Notes under the pieces: model-generated
Seen by the model: the letters and a program-made list of their open reading frames with translations, nothing else
Databases searched by the model: none
What the model was told of the DNA's origin: nothing
In this document: positions 47,581 through 58,679 of the stretch, in pieces
How the letters are laid out: every line of letters starts with the position of its first letter
Position numbering within the stretch: the stretch's first letter is position 1
Source of the DNA: Dryocosmus kuriphilus
Taxonomy: Eukaryota > Arthropoda > Insecta > Hymenoptera > Cynipidae
Assembly (NCBI GenBank): GCA_038277395.1
Contig: CM076192.1
Location: forward strand, 16,074,987-16,138,986
Reading direction: 5' to 3'
DNA: 64,000 nt
Position numbers and translations under genes: made by a program

Positions 47581-48423
47581 TTAGCAGAAAGCGCGCGAAA
47601 GTTTATCCGCGTGTTTGGTGAAACGCGTACCATTTTCTGATTCTAAAATTACATTATTGTTTTCGGTGAAGTCGACAATTTCGTAGGTACCAGTCCTTCG
47701 CTTATCGAACTTATTTTGTCGCGCATCCTTGCAGACAACTACCTTGTCACCTATTCGAGCGTTTAATGGTCGCGCTTTTTGATCATACCGCTCCTTTGAA
47801 CGTTGTTTTGCCTTGATCATATTTGTTGCGGCGATTTTTCGTATTTCGTTTAGTTTAGTGATCAAATTTTTCAGATACGACACGTAGGTTTCCAGACGCT
47901 CGTCGGATGGGAAGGCACTCGGAAAACGCGCAATCCGTCCGTAAACCAATTCGTAGGGTGTAAATTTTGTCGCCTCGTGCTCCGAGGTGTTGTAAGCGAA
48001 CATAGCGAATGGTAATAGTCGGTCCCAGTCATCGTAGTCAGTGGCGTAATTTTTAATGTAGTCTGTTAAAACTATGTGGCTACGCTCTAGTGAGCCGTTG
48101 GTTTGCGGGCGGTAACCTGAAGTTGTTAGCTGTCTGATGCCGAAAATCTTTTCAAGATTCCGCATCAATTTACTGATGAAACTCCCACCGCGGTCTGTCA
48201 AAATGCAACGCGGAGCCCCGAAGTTAGAAATAAGGTGTGTTCCCACTGCGTGGGCGATGGTGGTTGTTTTCAAATCTGGGATTGGCACTGCAAGACAAAA
48301 TTTACTAAAGTTGTCCTGCATTGTCAATATGTGCCGATTTCCACTTGGAGTGGTCGAGAGCTTGCCCACGGTGTCCAGTGATACCTTATCAAACACTCCT
48401 AACGGCGTGTCGGTTAGAACCAT
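47581..48423 (-). pseudogene. Element B integrase core and C-terminus
   Basis: 280 open codons beginning just after a frameshift. The three catalytic residues are visible in VSLDTVGKL, ILTDRGGSFI and GSLERSHIVL, spaced as in retroviral integrases. FTPYELVYGRIARFP follows, and the C-terminal SH3-like part includes RIGDKVVVCKDA. The upstream zinc-binding region is in a different frame (ends near 48420). A one-base change in a run of A residues near 48440 is the cause. The catalytic triad is intact, so the break is recent or a sequencing indel. Confidence 0.85.
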
Positions 48424-50522
48424 TGGTTCCCGTGTTTTTGCTCGGAAAGTTTATTTTCTAAACAACTCTTACATCCTCGGATGTACTCGTTGATATCGTC
48501 ACGCATGCCAGGCCAGGTGAAACGTTCCTTAATTCGTATATACGTCTTCGTGACACCCTTATGCCCACCCATGAGACTGTCGTGGTATTCAGCAAGTATT
48601 TTACTGCGCACTTCTTCAGGGGGCACTTCTAATTTTCCGTGGCATAGGGTGAATTTAATTTCACCACCCCGGAATATGTCGTTCAATAATTCTTCCAATT
48701 TGTTTTGGAACCTTGTTCCTACCAAATCACTAGAACTTGACATTCGGCAGGTTTTACGGTTGTCACGTTTTAGCGCCCGGTGGAGGTTGGTTAGACCCAC
48801 AGTGACATTCTTCCAATTAGTTTCATCGAAATGATTTCGTTTCACTACAATGGAGTAAATGCTGTGGCGTCCTCGAGGCGTTACCATAACTTGACCCAAT
48901 TGAGGTCGTTTGTCCGCGAGGTCTTGGACATTTAGGCACTCCGTGGCTACCAATAGTTTAAAAATAGGGTTGGTTAGCTCACAATCTTCCGAGATAAAAT
49001 GAGCGTAATTATCTCGGCGATAGGTCAGCGGTTCAGTCCATTGATGGATTACTACAGTCCCGGCCGATTCTGACCTACCTGGCTTAGCGTTTTCAGTTTC
49101 CTCTGAAGAGTTTGCTTCTGGAAGTGGTGATGACGAGTCTATGTAGGGCATTTCTGCATTAATTAATTGAGATTGAATAGGAACATTCTGAGATAGTTTC
49201 GAACAATTCTCTAAATCGGTCGACCCTTGGAGCGCGCGTGGTCGAATTGTTAATTTATCTCGAACTGGACTATCATAACCCTGGGTTCCATCACGTTTGA
49301 AAAAAAAGGTGGATTTGGCCGCCGGGGTAGCAGTCCTTAGGGGAGTTAACAACGATCTTCGAGAAGATTGTTGACTAACAATAGACGAATCATCTATATC
49401 CTCTATACCCTTAAACCGGACGTTACTTCTCCTAACCCTTCCAGTCGGTTCAGTTGGAGCCTGAACCGGAGGGAGGGGAAGTTCGCTTATTTCGTTCTTT
49501 TCTTTTGTTAATTCGTTTGTGACTGCTTTGTTCGGAGTTGGGCTGTCTTCAGTGTGCTTGCTAAAGGACTTTAGAAAATTATCTACTCTGTTAGAGAATT
49601 CGTCGTCGTCAAACTCTCCACAGGGATCGATTGCGTCTAAATGTTTTCTAAGCTCGGGGTCATCTTCTCCCTCAGAAACTGCAGTAGGGGGTAGGTAACT
49701 ATCCCAGTACCATGATGGTTGCGCAGTTAAGTTATCGTTTTTGATGACTGAACTGCAGTCCTTCTCGTCACTTCCGTCACTCTCATCGCTTTCCCCCGGC
49801 GGAGGGCTAACATCTACTATGTAAGCCTGCGGGATGGGGTCCTCGTTGAGATCGAGGCCTTTTCGGAATGACCCCTGTGCGGCTTCCAGGTCTGGATCAG
49901 GTTGTTCTGCTCCTGCTCTAGCTAGGCGATCAGCCATTTCGTTGCCCAATATACCCTTGTGGCTAGGAACATGCGCCCATTCGACGTTTAAGGGACCGAT
50001 TGCCAGCATTAGTTTTTCGAATTCTGTTTTGTTGATAACAGGTTTTCCTTCTGCCGTTTTCCACCCATTCTCTTCCCATTTAGGAATCCATTTAGTAGCG
50101 CTGTCTATTAGGAATTGGGAGTCGGTGTGGAAGCGTAAGTTTTTGATCCCAGCTTCATGAGCGTTGTTGGCGGCCACTGTGGCTGCCTGAATCTCTGCGG
50201 AATTGTTCGTTTGGCGGCCGTGAGCCCTTTGTGACGCATTTAAAGGGTGATCCCTTCCGAACCAAACCCCGATTCCCGCTTTGGATTCCCCTGGAGCGTA
50301 ATGGCAGCAGGCACCATCAATGTATACATCTACAACCTCTTCTCCAGACTCTAGCGCCTGTAAACTAGTTCCCAGGAAAGCTGAGGCTTCGCCTGTATTA
50401 GGAAGATTAGTCTTAGTGGCCGGAAGTTCAGGTGTTACTTCCGGAAAAAGCGCTATGGTCTGTCCTGAATACAGGAGCATCTGAATCATCATCGGAAGAT
50501 TCATCACGCGATGATGTTTCAC
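48414..50522 (-). pseudogene. Element B pol middle: second (cellular-type) RNase H, linker, integrase zinc-binding region
   Basis: An open frame of 702 codons. Residues 63-206 (about 50336-49905) are a complete RNase H1-type domain: DVYIDGACC, GIGVWFGRDHPLN, GRQTNNSAEIQAA, HTDSQFLID, WIPKWEENGWKT, HVPSHKGILGNEMADRLA. The catalytic residues D69, E110, D134 and D198 and the conserved H188 are all present. The GIGVWFG..HPLN block resembles eukaryotic RNase H1 rather than the retrotransposon RNase H. Residues ~210-480 are an acidic Ser/Pro-rich linker. Residues ~500-690 form the pre-integrase region, with a zinc-binding block GGHKGVTKTY and CKSCLENK. The usual element-derived RNase H lies upstream, so this Pol has two. 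The frame is entered and left through frameshifts near 50430-50640 and 48440. Confidence 0.85.
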
Positions 50523-50612
50523 TAGTTGATTCCCTGTTACACAAGGAAGGTTTCAGTGTTTCGCGCATCTGCATTCTTCGTTTTTGTAACCTTGAAGCGA
50601 CGGTGCTTTGGT

Positions 50613-53268
50613 TTAGATCCGAGTCTCGTGCAATCTTAACGACAGGCCGATAAGATTCATCTGGGTCCGACGGAGGATGTGATTTGGGAGGTCTCCTCGA
50701 GTCTTGAACTTTGATGTCGGAGGTTGAAACTTGGGAAGTTTGGTAGGTAAATCCTTCGGTACCTTGGGTAAACTCCGTGATCCCTTGGAAGATACGGTTG
50801 GTCTGGTCGAACTTCTAGGCGCGGAAGTAGTTGGCTTCTTCAGAGCGGACCCACTACTTCCAGCGACCCCTTCCGATAAGGACCTTTGCGTCCTTGGGAG
50901 CGCTTTTGGTGCGGGTTCGCTATCTGCTGGCTTACCAGTTTCGGGGAGGGTCCCTTGTGAACGAGTCACTGGTAGTACCTTTTGGGATCTATCATGAATG
51001 AAAAAGGTTCTGGCATTCTTGTTTTCCGTCTGCGGATCATCCGACTCCCTCTCGGATTCCGTTCCCGGATCACCTGTTGCAGATAGTTCTTCCCAACCTT
51101 CCGGGTTTCGAGATAGGGCTTCAACTCCTCGATTGAGTTTACCTTTCTTGTACTCGTACGTGATCTGGTAATCTTTGAGGCGAAGACGCCAACGCATCAG
51201 CCTTGATCCCGGATTTGTGATGTAATTTATCCAATGAATGGGCTAATAGTCACACGCTAGTACAAAATTCCGGCCGTACAAGTATGGGCGGAAGTTTGCA
51301 ACAGAGTAGACAATTGCCAAACATTCCTTTTCTGTTTTTAAATAGCGCTGTTCGCACGCGTTCATGATTCTAGAGTAGAAAGCGATAGGCATATCCATAC
51401 CTGCCTGTTCTTGTGTTAAGACTGCGCCTATGGCATAGTCGGAAGCATCGGTCGTGAGTTTAAACGGTTTCGAGAAATCTGAGTACTTCAGAATCGGTTC
51501 GTTACACAGATATTCCCTTAAGGTTTGAAAACTTTGTTCTTGGTCTGGTCCCCAATTCCATTCTCCGTTTTTCTTGAGGAGTTCGGCTAGAGGTTTCGAA
51601 GTTTTGGCATAATCTTGTATGAACCTTCGGTAATAACCCGTCACTCCAAGAAATTGCCTCACCGACCGAACCTTTTTGGGATGAGGGAAGTTTTTTATCG
51701 CGCTTATTTTAGCGGGGTTGGGCTTCACACCCTTCCTAGTAATAATGTGTCCTAGATAAGCCACCTCCGTTCGCAAGAAGTCGCACTTATCAGGCTGAAG
51801 CTTGAGGTTAGCGTTTCTTAGACGAGTGAGAAGGCGTCGGGTTTTAATGTCGTGTTCCTCGAGGGTTTCTGAATAGACAACGATGTCATCCAGGTACACG
51901 AAGACCTCAGTCCCATGCATACCCTTCAGCACCGTGTCCATCAGCCTCTGGAACGTGGCGGGCGCATTTTTAATACCCATAGGCATTCTTAAATATTCAA
52001 AATGACCCCGCGGGGTAGAAAAAGCCGTTTTAGCACGGTCATCAGGGTGGGTTTCCACTTGATGGTACCCGCTTGCTAAATCGAGGACCGAGAAGTACTG
52101 CGCATTACCCAACTGATCCAAGATGTCAGTTATATTTGGTAATGGGTAGCCGTCCCCGATTACCTTTTCATTAAGTTCCCGGTAGTCAATGACGACTCTA
52201 AATTTCTTTTCTCCAGATCCGTCCATTTTTTTCGGAATTAGTAGTAAAGGAGAGTTATATGGGGATTTTGAGTCTCCGATAATTCCCATTTTGCGCTGTT
52301 TTTCAATTGCTAGAAGTATTTCCTTATTATCGTGGGGAGAATGACGATAGGGCTTCCGGTTGATGACTTCGTCATCGAGGGTAGGCACCCTATGCTGGAC
52401 CACGTGAGTAGAAGTGAGGGGCTCTCCATTGACATGAAAGACGTCTCCGAAATCCTCTACCCAACGGCTTACATACTCCTGCTCTTCTAGATTTAAATGG
52501 GATATGCGAAGGCTCTTTAGTAGCCGTTCGACCCGGGTTGCGCTAGAAGATTTTGAATCAAGAGGCGGATTTGTCGAAAAATCTTCTATCTCTGATTCCG
52601 AGCTCTCTTCGTCTGGGAAGGAGTAATACTCGAATGGTATAATCTCCTGAGGGGGGATTTCAATAGCGATATCGGTATTGGTAGTGTTTATTGCTAATAC
52701 TCGGCATTTTCCGTTTCGATTCTTAACAGCTGCCTCTCCGATATATAATCCCTCCCGAGTTTCAATTCTAGGTAAATATCCCTCAGAGATATCGGGGTTG
52801 AGTGTTTCGATAGCGATCAGTTGCCTGGTTCTGGCTTTAATTAGCATGATTCGTGAAAAGGGTTTGATTTGTGATCGCAATGACTTGTTTGCTTCTTGGG
52901 ATTCCGCATCTATAAAATAATTTGGGGAAATCGGTTCTGAAGCTGTAACAAGGGTTTTGTGCCGAAAGGAGAGTTGAGCCTGCTCCTGTCGTAAATAGGG
53001 TCTACCTAGTATGCCGTCCGAAGTTATTGGAAAAGAATTGTTCACAACGTAAAATTCGACATGAACCTTTCCTAGGGTAACATTGATTGTTCCTAGTGTA
53101 TTTACGGGGTGTTCCGTAATTCCGTATATAGTAATGGAATTGCTAGGTTCTACTTCTAGCTCGCCACGTATAGCCTTGAGCTTGAGGAGGTTCACCCCCG
53201 AGCCTGGATCCACGAACAGAGTAGTATCTGGGCTCCGGAATTGTGGAGCGGACTTCGCAATAACAGGG
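50613..53268 (-). pseudogene. Element B pol start: protease, reverse transcriptase, first RNase H
   Basis: Protease first (LFVDPGSGVNLLK, with Pro where Thr/Ser follows the catalytic Asp in most family members). The reverse transcriptase follows, with VIDYRELNEK, YFSVLDLASGYHQVE, FVYLDDIVVY and LGVTGYYRRFI. The first RNase H has TTDASDYAIGAVLT, EKECLAIVYSV and ACDY where TDH is usual. One in-frame TAG (51243-51245) sits right after ACDY; the frame is otherwise open to 50613 with an Ala/Ser/Pro-rich basic tail. Pol is in the -1 frame relative to gag and overlaps its end, so gag-pol is probably made by -1 frameshifting. No standard slippery heptamer is obvious (local sequence CCAAAACCTACTTAG). 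Confidence 0.85.
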
Positions 53269-53275
53269 GATTCCT

Positions 53276-54571
53276 CTAAGTAGGTTTTGGTATAATAGAT
53301 CCTTCTGCAGTCTCTAGAAATTTTACTGTTGGGGGTTTCTGAGGCTTTGGACTCGTCGCTGGATCGTCGCGACGAGTCAGAATTGAGTTTAAAGAATCTG
53401 AAACTGACTTAGAAGGTATGCCCGGTGAGCTTGATCTAGAATTTCCTTGCCTGGGATGCCACTGGCTTTGACTAAAAGAATTTGAATTTTGTTGATTTGG
53501 CCAGGGGAAAGGATTTTGAGGGTTTTGCCACATAACTGGTACTTTTTCTGAAGGGTAATATGGGGTTATTAACGGTGGGTAGGGTGGAGCATACGGGTAG
53601 TTTGGTAAAGTGAAATTTGGTGAAAATTGGGAATTATAACCCGCATATTGATTTGCGCAAGGCGGATAATACTGATTGATATAGGGCCCTGGAGGGTTGG
53701 AGTTCAATAAAGGGGTGTTCACCACCCCGGAAGTGTTTATCGTTTTTGCCTTTTTTTGAAAAGGACTAACTGGTCGCGGAAGCACAGGAGAATTGGTATT
53801 AGAAGGTTGGGATGTAGCGTCTTCTGTCGTTACGTGATAAATCGAAGCCTCCTCCTTTGCTAACGCTTTAAGTTTTTCTTCAATATGTAGGGCATGCTCA
53901 TATGCCTCCGATAAATCCCTTGGATTTCGCGTATCCACAAACGTGGACATTTCGCTAGGCAATCCGCGTGAGAAAGAATCTAATGCGCAGCCTAATATAG
54001 GTTCCATCATGTGTTCGCTTTTAGTAGCATCTACAGTTCCATCGGGGCCCTGAGCGCAATATTTCTCCTCTAGCGCTTGTTTAACTCCGCCTAATAACCC
54101 GTGTAACCTATCGTAGTAGTCGCTGACGTTTTCCGTTTTTTTCATACGCAAGTTAACAACCTCTTGGATGTAGTATTGGTATTTTTTCTTGGCGGCGAAA
54201 CGTTTCTTGAGATGAGTGATTAATTCTTGGACCGTACTAAAAGTTTTGTTTCGGACACTTTCCCGAGCCACACCCACTAGCTTGCTTAAAACTGCCTTGA
54301 TATAGGCAGCTTCGGTGTCCCTAGTGATGTAGACTGCGCCATTTACGACATCCTGCAAGAAATCCTTTAACGGAGGATTCTTACCGTCAAAAGATCTCAA
54401 GTGGCTCGTGCTCTGCTGCAAGGTCATGCATTGCATCAAGGAAGCCATAGCCATAGCCAGAGACGCGTTCGCTTGATCAGCGATAGTGGCTGGGATATTA
54501 GGGCTCATCCCAAAAAGGGAATTCGTAGCGTTATATTGCGTTTCGTTATTAGTTCCGTCTTCTTTCGACAT
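53276..54571 (-). CDS. Element B gag
   Basis: An intact 431-codon ORF from an ATG at 54571. Residues ~1-60 form a hydrophilic start and helix. Residues ~55-250 have the errantivirus-like capsid pattern (LRSFDGKNPPLKDFLQDV, AYIKAVLSKL, VQELITHLKKRFAAKK, VNLRMKKTENVSDYYDRLHG). The C-terminal 170 residues are Pro/Tyr/Asn/Ser-rich with no zinc knuckle, as in gypsy-type errantiviruses. A YPPL word in the Pro/Tyr stretch looks like a YPxL late-domain motif; that is inference only. It lies 244 bases downstream of the nearer small leader ORF. Confidence 0.85.
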   Translation of the reverse strand: MSKEDGTNNETQYNATNSLFGMSPNIPATIADQANASLAMAMASLMQCMTLQQSTSHLRSFDGKNPPLKDFLQDVVNGAVYITRDTEAAYIKAVLSKLVGVARESVRNKTFSTVQELITHLKKRFAAKKKYQYYIQEVVNLRMKKTENVSDYYDRLHGLLGGVKQALEEKYCAQGPDGTVDATKSEHMMEPILGCALDSFSRGLPSEMSTFVDTRNPRDLSEAYEHALHIEEKLKALAKEEASIYHVTTEDATSQPSNTNSPVLPRPVSPFQKKAKTINTSGVVNTPLLNSNPPGPYINQYYPPCANQYAGYNSQFSPNFTLPNYPYAPPYPPLITPYYPSEKVPVMWQNPQNPFPWPNQQNSNSFSQSQWHPRQGNSRSSSPGIPSKSVSDSLNSILTRRDDPATSPKPQKPPTVKFLETAEGSIIPKPT

Positions 54572-54814
54572 TTTGAATGTTACGACAAGTAGGTGCGGTG
54601 ATTTTAAAAATAAAGAAAATAAAAGAAATGATAGCTAAGCAGTCTTCTTCTACGTAATTCCTATTTAAGTTACACCTTAGTATTCGTTATATGATCCGCG
54701 GTATTGTCTGTCGGTTACTTCGGCTGAAACAGGTATCACTGGACCGGACGAAACTAATCCCAGTTTGCTTACAAACGGGGTCAATCTTTATTATTTTACC
54801 ATGAAATCTTTTTA

Positions 54815-55060
54815 TTATTCCGAATTGATACACTCTTGGAGGGAAAGAATTATTTCCTCGAATGTTTCGTCTGACCCCCGAGGTAATGATTTCTCACGAT
54901 TAGGGTGACTATCTTTAGCATTTAAATCACGAGCTATTGCCTTCTCGTATCGTTCGCGTACCTTCTTACCTGCTCGATGTCTTCTTTTATACACCGCTTT
55001 ATTTGAATTAGGGTTATTAAACATCTTTACCCCTTCCCTTTTTTTTTGCAGGAGGGTCAA
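54815..55060 (-). CDS. Small basic leader ORF of element B (first of two)
   Basis: An open frame immediately upstream of gag. The first ATG is at 55024, giving 69 codons. It contains a strongly basic segment RRHRAGKKVRERYEK and an acidic C-terminus (DETFEEIILSLQE). No family recognised. The second leader ORF (55597-55875) shares the HRAG-basic motif, which argues that both are real. An arginine-rich RNA-binding role is conceivable but unproven. It could also be an exon of a spliced transcript, since the frame is open upstream of the ATG. Confidence 0.45.
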   Translation of the reverse strand: MTLLQKKREGVKMFNNPNSNKAVYKRRHRAGKKVRERYEKAIARDLNAKDSHPNREKSLPRGSDETFEEIILSLQECINSE

Positions 55061-55596
55061 CTTGAAGTTAACTTAGAGTTGATTTACGAAACTCGGGATT
55101 TCTTCAATCTCAAATCGCTTTCTGTGTGCTTAACCAGAGAATAATTTTGGATCATCCAAAAGTTAGAAACCTAGACGCTCTTTAGCCTCTGGTCCTGAAA
55201 AATTCCTAAGTCATACACATCCAAATGCTATTTCTTCGATCAAAACTGATAATAAATAAGCTTATTCAAGCCTGTGGTAGGCTATGTAATTTGTTATCGA
55301 ATTCAATTTTGATTGAGAAGAGCCTTGTTTAAAAATTACCTTTTCATTATTTGAATTGGTTAAGTTCAGTTCCATTGCTATACTTCAACTAGGCCAGTGA
55401 AGGCCTTAGTATTGGTAATGAAAATTTTGTATCATCGAACAGGCCTTTACTAGACCAGATCGTGGATAAGGCAAAATTTTACTGTAAAGTAATGGAACGA
55501 CTGGTCACGAAATGCTCGAGTTTTTCTTTTGTAATTTTCAAATTCCCAAAAAAAAAGGTTTCTCTTGTTTTATTTTATTTGTTTAACTGTTTTGCT

Positions 55597-55875
55597 TTAA
55601 TTCGCACGGTTTGCAATTGCCTTCAATTTTAGAGTGCTCTCTGCTCGACTAATCAGAGAGTCAAATAGTGCTGAGAATTCTGCGTCACTTTTCAACTCTA
55701 CGAAATTCAACTCCTTATCTAACGGATCAGGTTTCACGAAAGTAACTAACTGCCCGTTAATAATAATATTATTATCGCTGTTCGACCTTTCAGGTTGTGA
55801 CCGGTCTCTTCTCCCCGCACGATGAGTGGTCGTTCTTTTTAAAGGGACCTTAGAAATTTCTTGTAATTGAGACAT
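55597..55875 (-). CDS. Small basic leader ORF of element B (second)
   Basis: 92 codons from an ATG at 55875. The basic N-terminal part is KRTTTHRAGRRDRSQPERS, followed by NIIINGQLVTFVKPDPLD and a helical C-terminus (AEFSALFDSLISRAEST). The HRAG plus Arg/Lys motif also occurs in the neighbouring leader ORF. The overall layout (basic head, short strand-rich middle, helix) is consistent with a small folded protein. No homologous family comes to mind. Confidence 0.45.
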   Translation of the reverse strand: MSQLQEISKVPLKRTTTHRAGRRDRSQPERSNSDNNIIINGQLVTFVKPDPLDKELNFVELKSDAEFSALFDSLISRAESTLKLKAIANRAN

Positions 55876-57447
55876 GAGTATCTTATTTGATTAGCGGAGA
55901 AATTTCGTTAATCAGTGGTGAAAAGTACCATGTGGCGAAATGATCCGTGGATTTTGGTACCCTTGTTTTTTTTTTTTTTTTATTTTACTTTTTTTTAAAC
56001 TATTTACAGTTTACTAGGCCGGTAAAGGCCTTAGTATTTCCATGACGAATTTTCTATTTTCGTTTTTACGGACAATAATCCTGTTTCCAACTTACATTCC
56101 ATCTGTAGTTTAAAACTCGAAACAAAAACTAAATAAAAAGAAATGTAAAGTGTCAACCGAGGTAAAGCTCATGCTTCTAGCACTAAGTTTTAATTCGGTG
56201 CATAAATTTACATTTCTAGTTTTTATATACTGAACGCAATTCAAACTTAATATTAATTGAACATAAAACTTATGCTACTAGCACAAAATTTTATATCTAA
56301 TAGTTGTAATTAAGTTTCTATTGTGTTGCGGACTTTATCTTTCTTTTGTAAACATGAGAATTCACAATAAAATTCACAATAAAAATTTCATCATGCGTCT
56401 AGATTAACACAGTTTTCTTTTGAGGAGAAAAATAGGTCTTATCTTCAATTTGCAATCGTTTACCCGAACCGAGATTCGTGGTTTCAGAAGAAAATAAAAC
56501 ATTGGGTGATTAGCAGAAATGGTCCTAGATAATTCATTTTTCGGAAGCTAATTTAAATTCAGTCAACTGTACGAAAATAAAACTCATGCACTAGCAATAA
56601 ATTTCATTCTGACCATTTAAAAACTGAATAAAAATTAAACATTCTTAGAATTTTAAAGAAAATTAAAAGTATAAGCGACCAATCAAAATAAAACTCATGC
56701 TCTAGCACAAAGCTTTAATTTCGATGCGTACAAGTTATATTTATAATTTTCCAATGGTTTAACACAATTTTAATTTAATTTGACCAGAAATAAAACTCAT
56801 GCTGTCAGCACAAAATTTTAATTCCAATTTGCTAAATTAAATTTCAATTGTGTTATTTCACTATCGAGGACAACTTCTACACATTTTATTTTTAAAAAAA
56901 TGTTGTTTTTTTTTTATTTTAATCCAAAAACAATCATTTACCCGAACCAATTTTCGTGGTTTCAAAAGAAAATAAAACATTGGGTGATTAGCAGAAATGG
57001 TCCTAGATAATTCATTTTTCGGAAGCTAATTTAAATTCAGTCAATTGTACGAAAATAAAACTCATGCAACTAGCAATAAATTTCATTCTGACCATTTAAA
57101 AACTGAATAAAAATTAAACATTCTTAGAATTTAAAGAAAATTAAAAGTATAAGCGACCAATCAAAATAAAACTCATGCTCTAGCACAAAGCTTTAATTTC
57201 GATGCGTGCAATTTATATTTATAATTTTCCAATGGTTTAACACAATTTTAATTTAATTTGACCAGAAATAAAACTCATGCTTTCAGCACCAAATTTTAAT
57301 TCCAATTTGCTAAATTAAATTTCAATTGCGTTATTTCACTATCGAGGACAACTTCTACACATTTTATTTTTAAAAAAATGTTGTTTTTTGATTTTAATCC
57401 AAAAACTCCAATTTGGTAGCGAAGCGCAAGCAATAGCGCGCGAAGCG
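55876..57447. repeat. Element B 5' leader with 478-bp duplication and repeated TGCT/AGCA motif
   Basis: Non-coding leader between the primer-binding site and the first small ORF. Two tandem copies of a ~478-bp block occupy about 56455-57408. Throughout the leader, a motif of the form ACTCATGCTNNNAGCACAAA recurs eight times (near 56168, 56265, 56583, 56694, 56789, 57062, 57174, 57269). In each the loop varies while the TGCT/AGCA (or TGC/GCA) stem is kept. The surrounding DNA is AT-rich. The leader of gypsy carries its Su(Hw) insulator in the same position. Confidence 0.75.
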
Positions 57448-57465
57448 ATCCAACCGCTGCCACCA
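57448..57465 (-). promoter_or_regulatory. Element B primer-binding site (candidate)
   Basis: The minus strand reads TGGTGGCAGCGGTTGGAT, starting six bases after the LTR end. It begins with the TGG expected of a site complementary to a tRNA CCA end. Which tRNA is uncertain, and a register starting at TGGCAGCGG is also possible. Confidence 0.5.
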
Positions 57466-57471
57466 ACACTT

Positions 57472-58626
57472 TGTTACGTTCCACTAGGAGAAAATAGTTT
57501 TCATTTCATTTAGTTCTTATTTTCTTCTAAGAAGTCCGGAGGTCCAAAATGCCAATCCCTATGATGTTCCTAAGAATTGTTTATATTTGTGAGATCGTTG
57601 CTTCGCTCTCTTCTGACTGAAGAGGCCATCACTGTAGTTAGCTTACCGACCCGGGAATAGATTTAAATAAATTCGAACCACAGTTGAGATAAAACAGATA
57701 GAAAGTATGCCTTTTTCAATTTTATTTTTAAACTACTAAACAATAATTTCTACATTTGCTAACTCTACCTAAAACTACCACCTCTATTTCCTTAGGTAGA
57801 AAATAGGGCAGGCACTAAAACTCTGGGTAGAGAGAGAGAAAATTCAATCGAAGGGTAAGGTAATAACTGTAACATACCTGTTGTAATTTGTAATTCACCC
57901 TCTTCTCCCTTCACCGTCCGTAGGTTCGAACGTTTCACTCTCCGCACCTTCGTCCGCTTATCCTTCTGTTATTCGTTCTGTCCTTGTCAGTTTCACTCTC
58001 TTATCCGTTTCTGTCCTTGTCTGGTATCAAGCGCCACTTTAACTTGACTCCTTAACCGTTTCCGTATTCGGTTTGCAACTTGATTCCTTATTACTCCCGA
58101 AGACCGTTTTCCGTTTGCTGGATTTTTGTTTCTTAGAGAAATAAAAATCCTAATTACTTATTGGCAAAGATTCTCTTTTTATGTCTACGTCCGTCTCGTA
58201 TTTCGTTCTGTACCGTCACCGTTGCATGAAAAAAAAAAAGGGAACGATGGAGCGAAGAGGAGAACACTCAAAACACGAGGCCAAACCACGGACGGGCAAG
58301 GGAAAAGCAGCGAAGTGCTTTTCCTTCAAACTTCTTGTCGAGGCAAAGAAGAATGAAGAACTGCCCTGAGAATTTTTAGTGTGATTTGCTCGAAGGTTCG
58401 AATGCATCGGTGGAGTAGGGCATTATAGCAAGCATTGCTAAATTTTATTGGCTAAACGTTGTCAAGCGACAATTTGGGAACGAACTATTGAATGACGATA
58501 TGTTGGGAATTGCTGACTTATCAAAATATCTGCCTTCCATAAAATGACTTACAGACACCTTTGATTCTCTGCTTCCTTTCTCTCTCTTTGTCACGAACAA
58601 CTTACGCTTAGCATTCAAGACTATCA

Positions 58627-58679
<53 letters not shown>

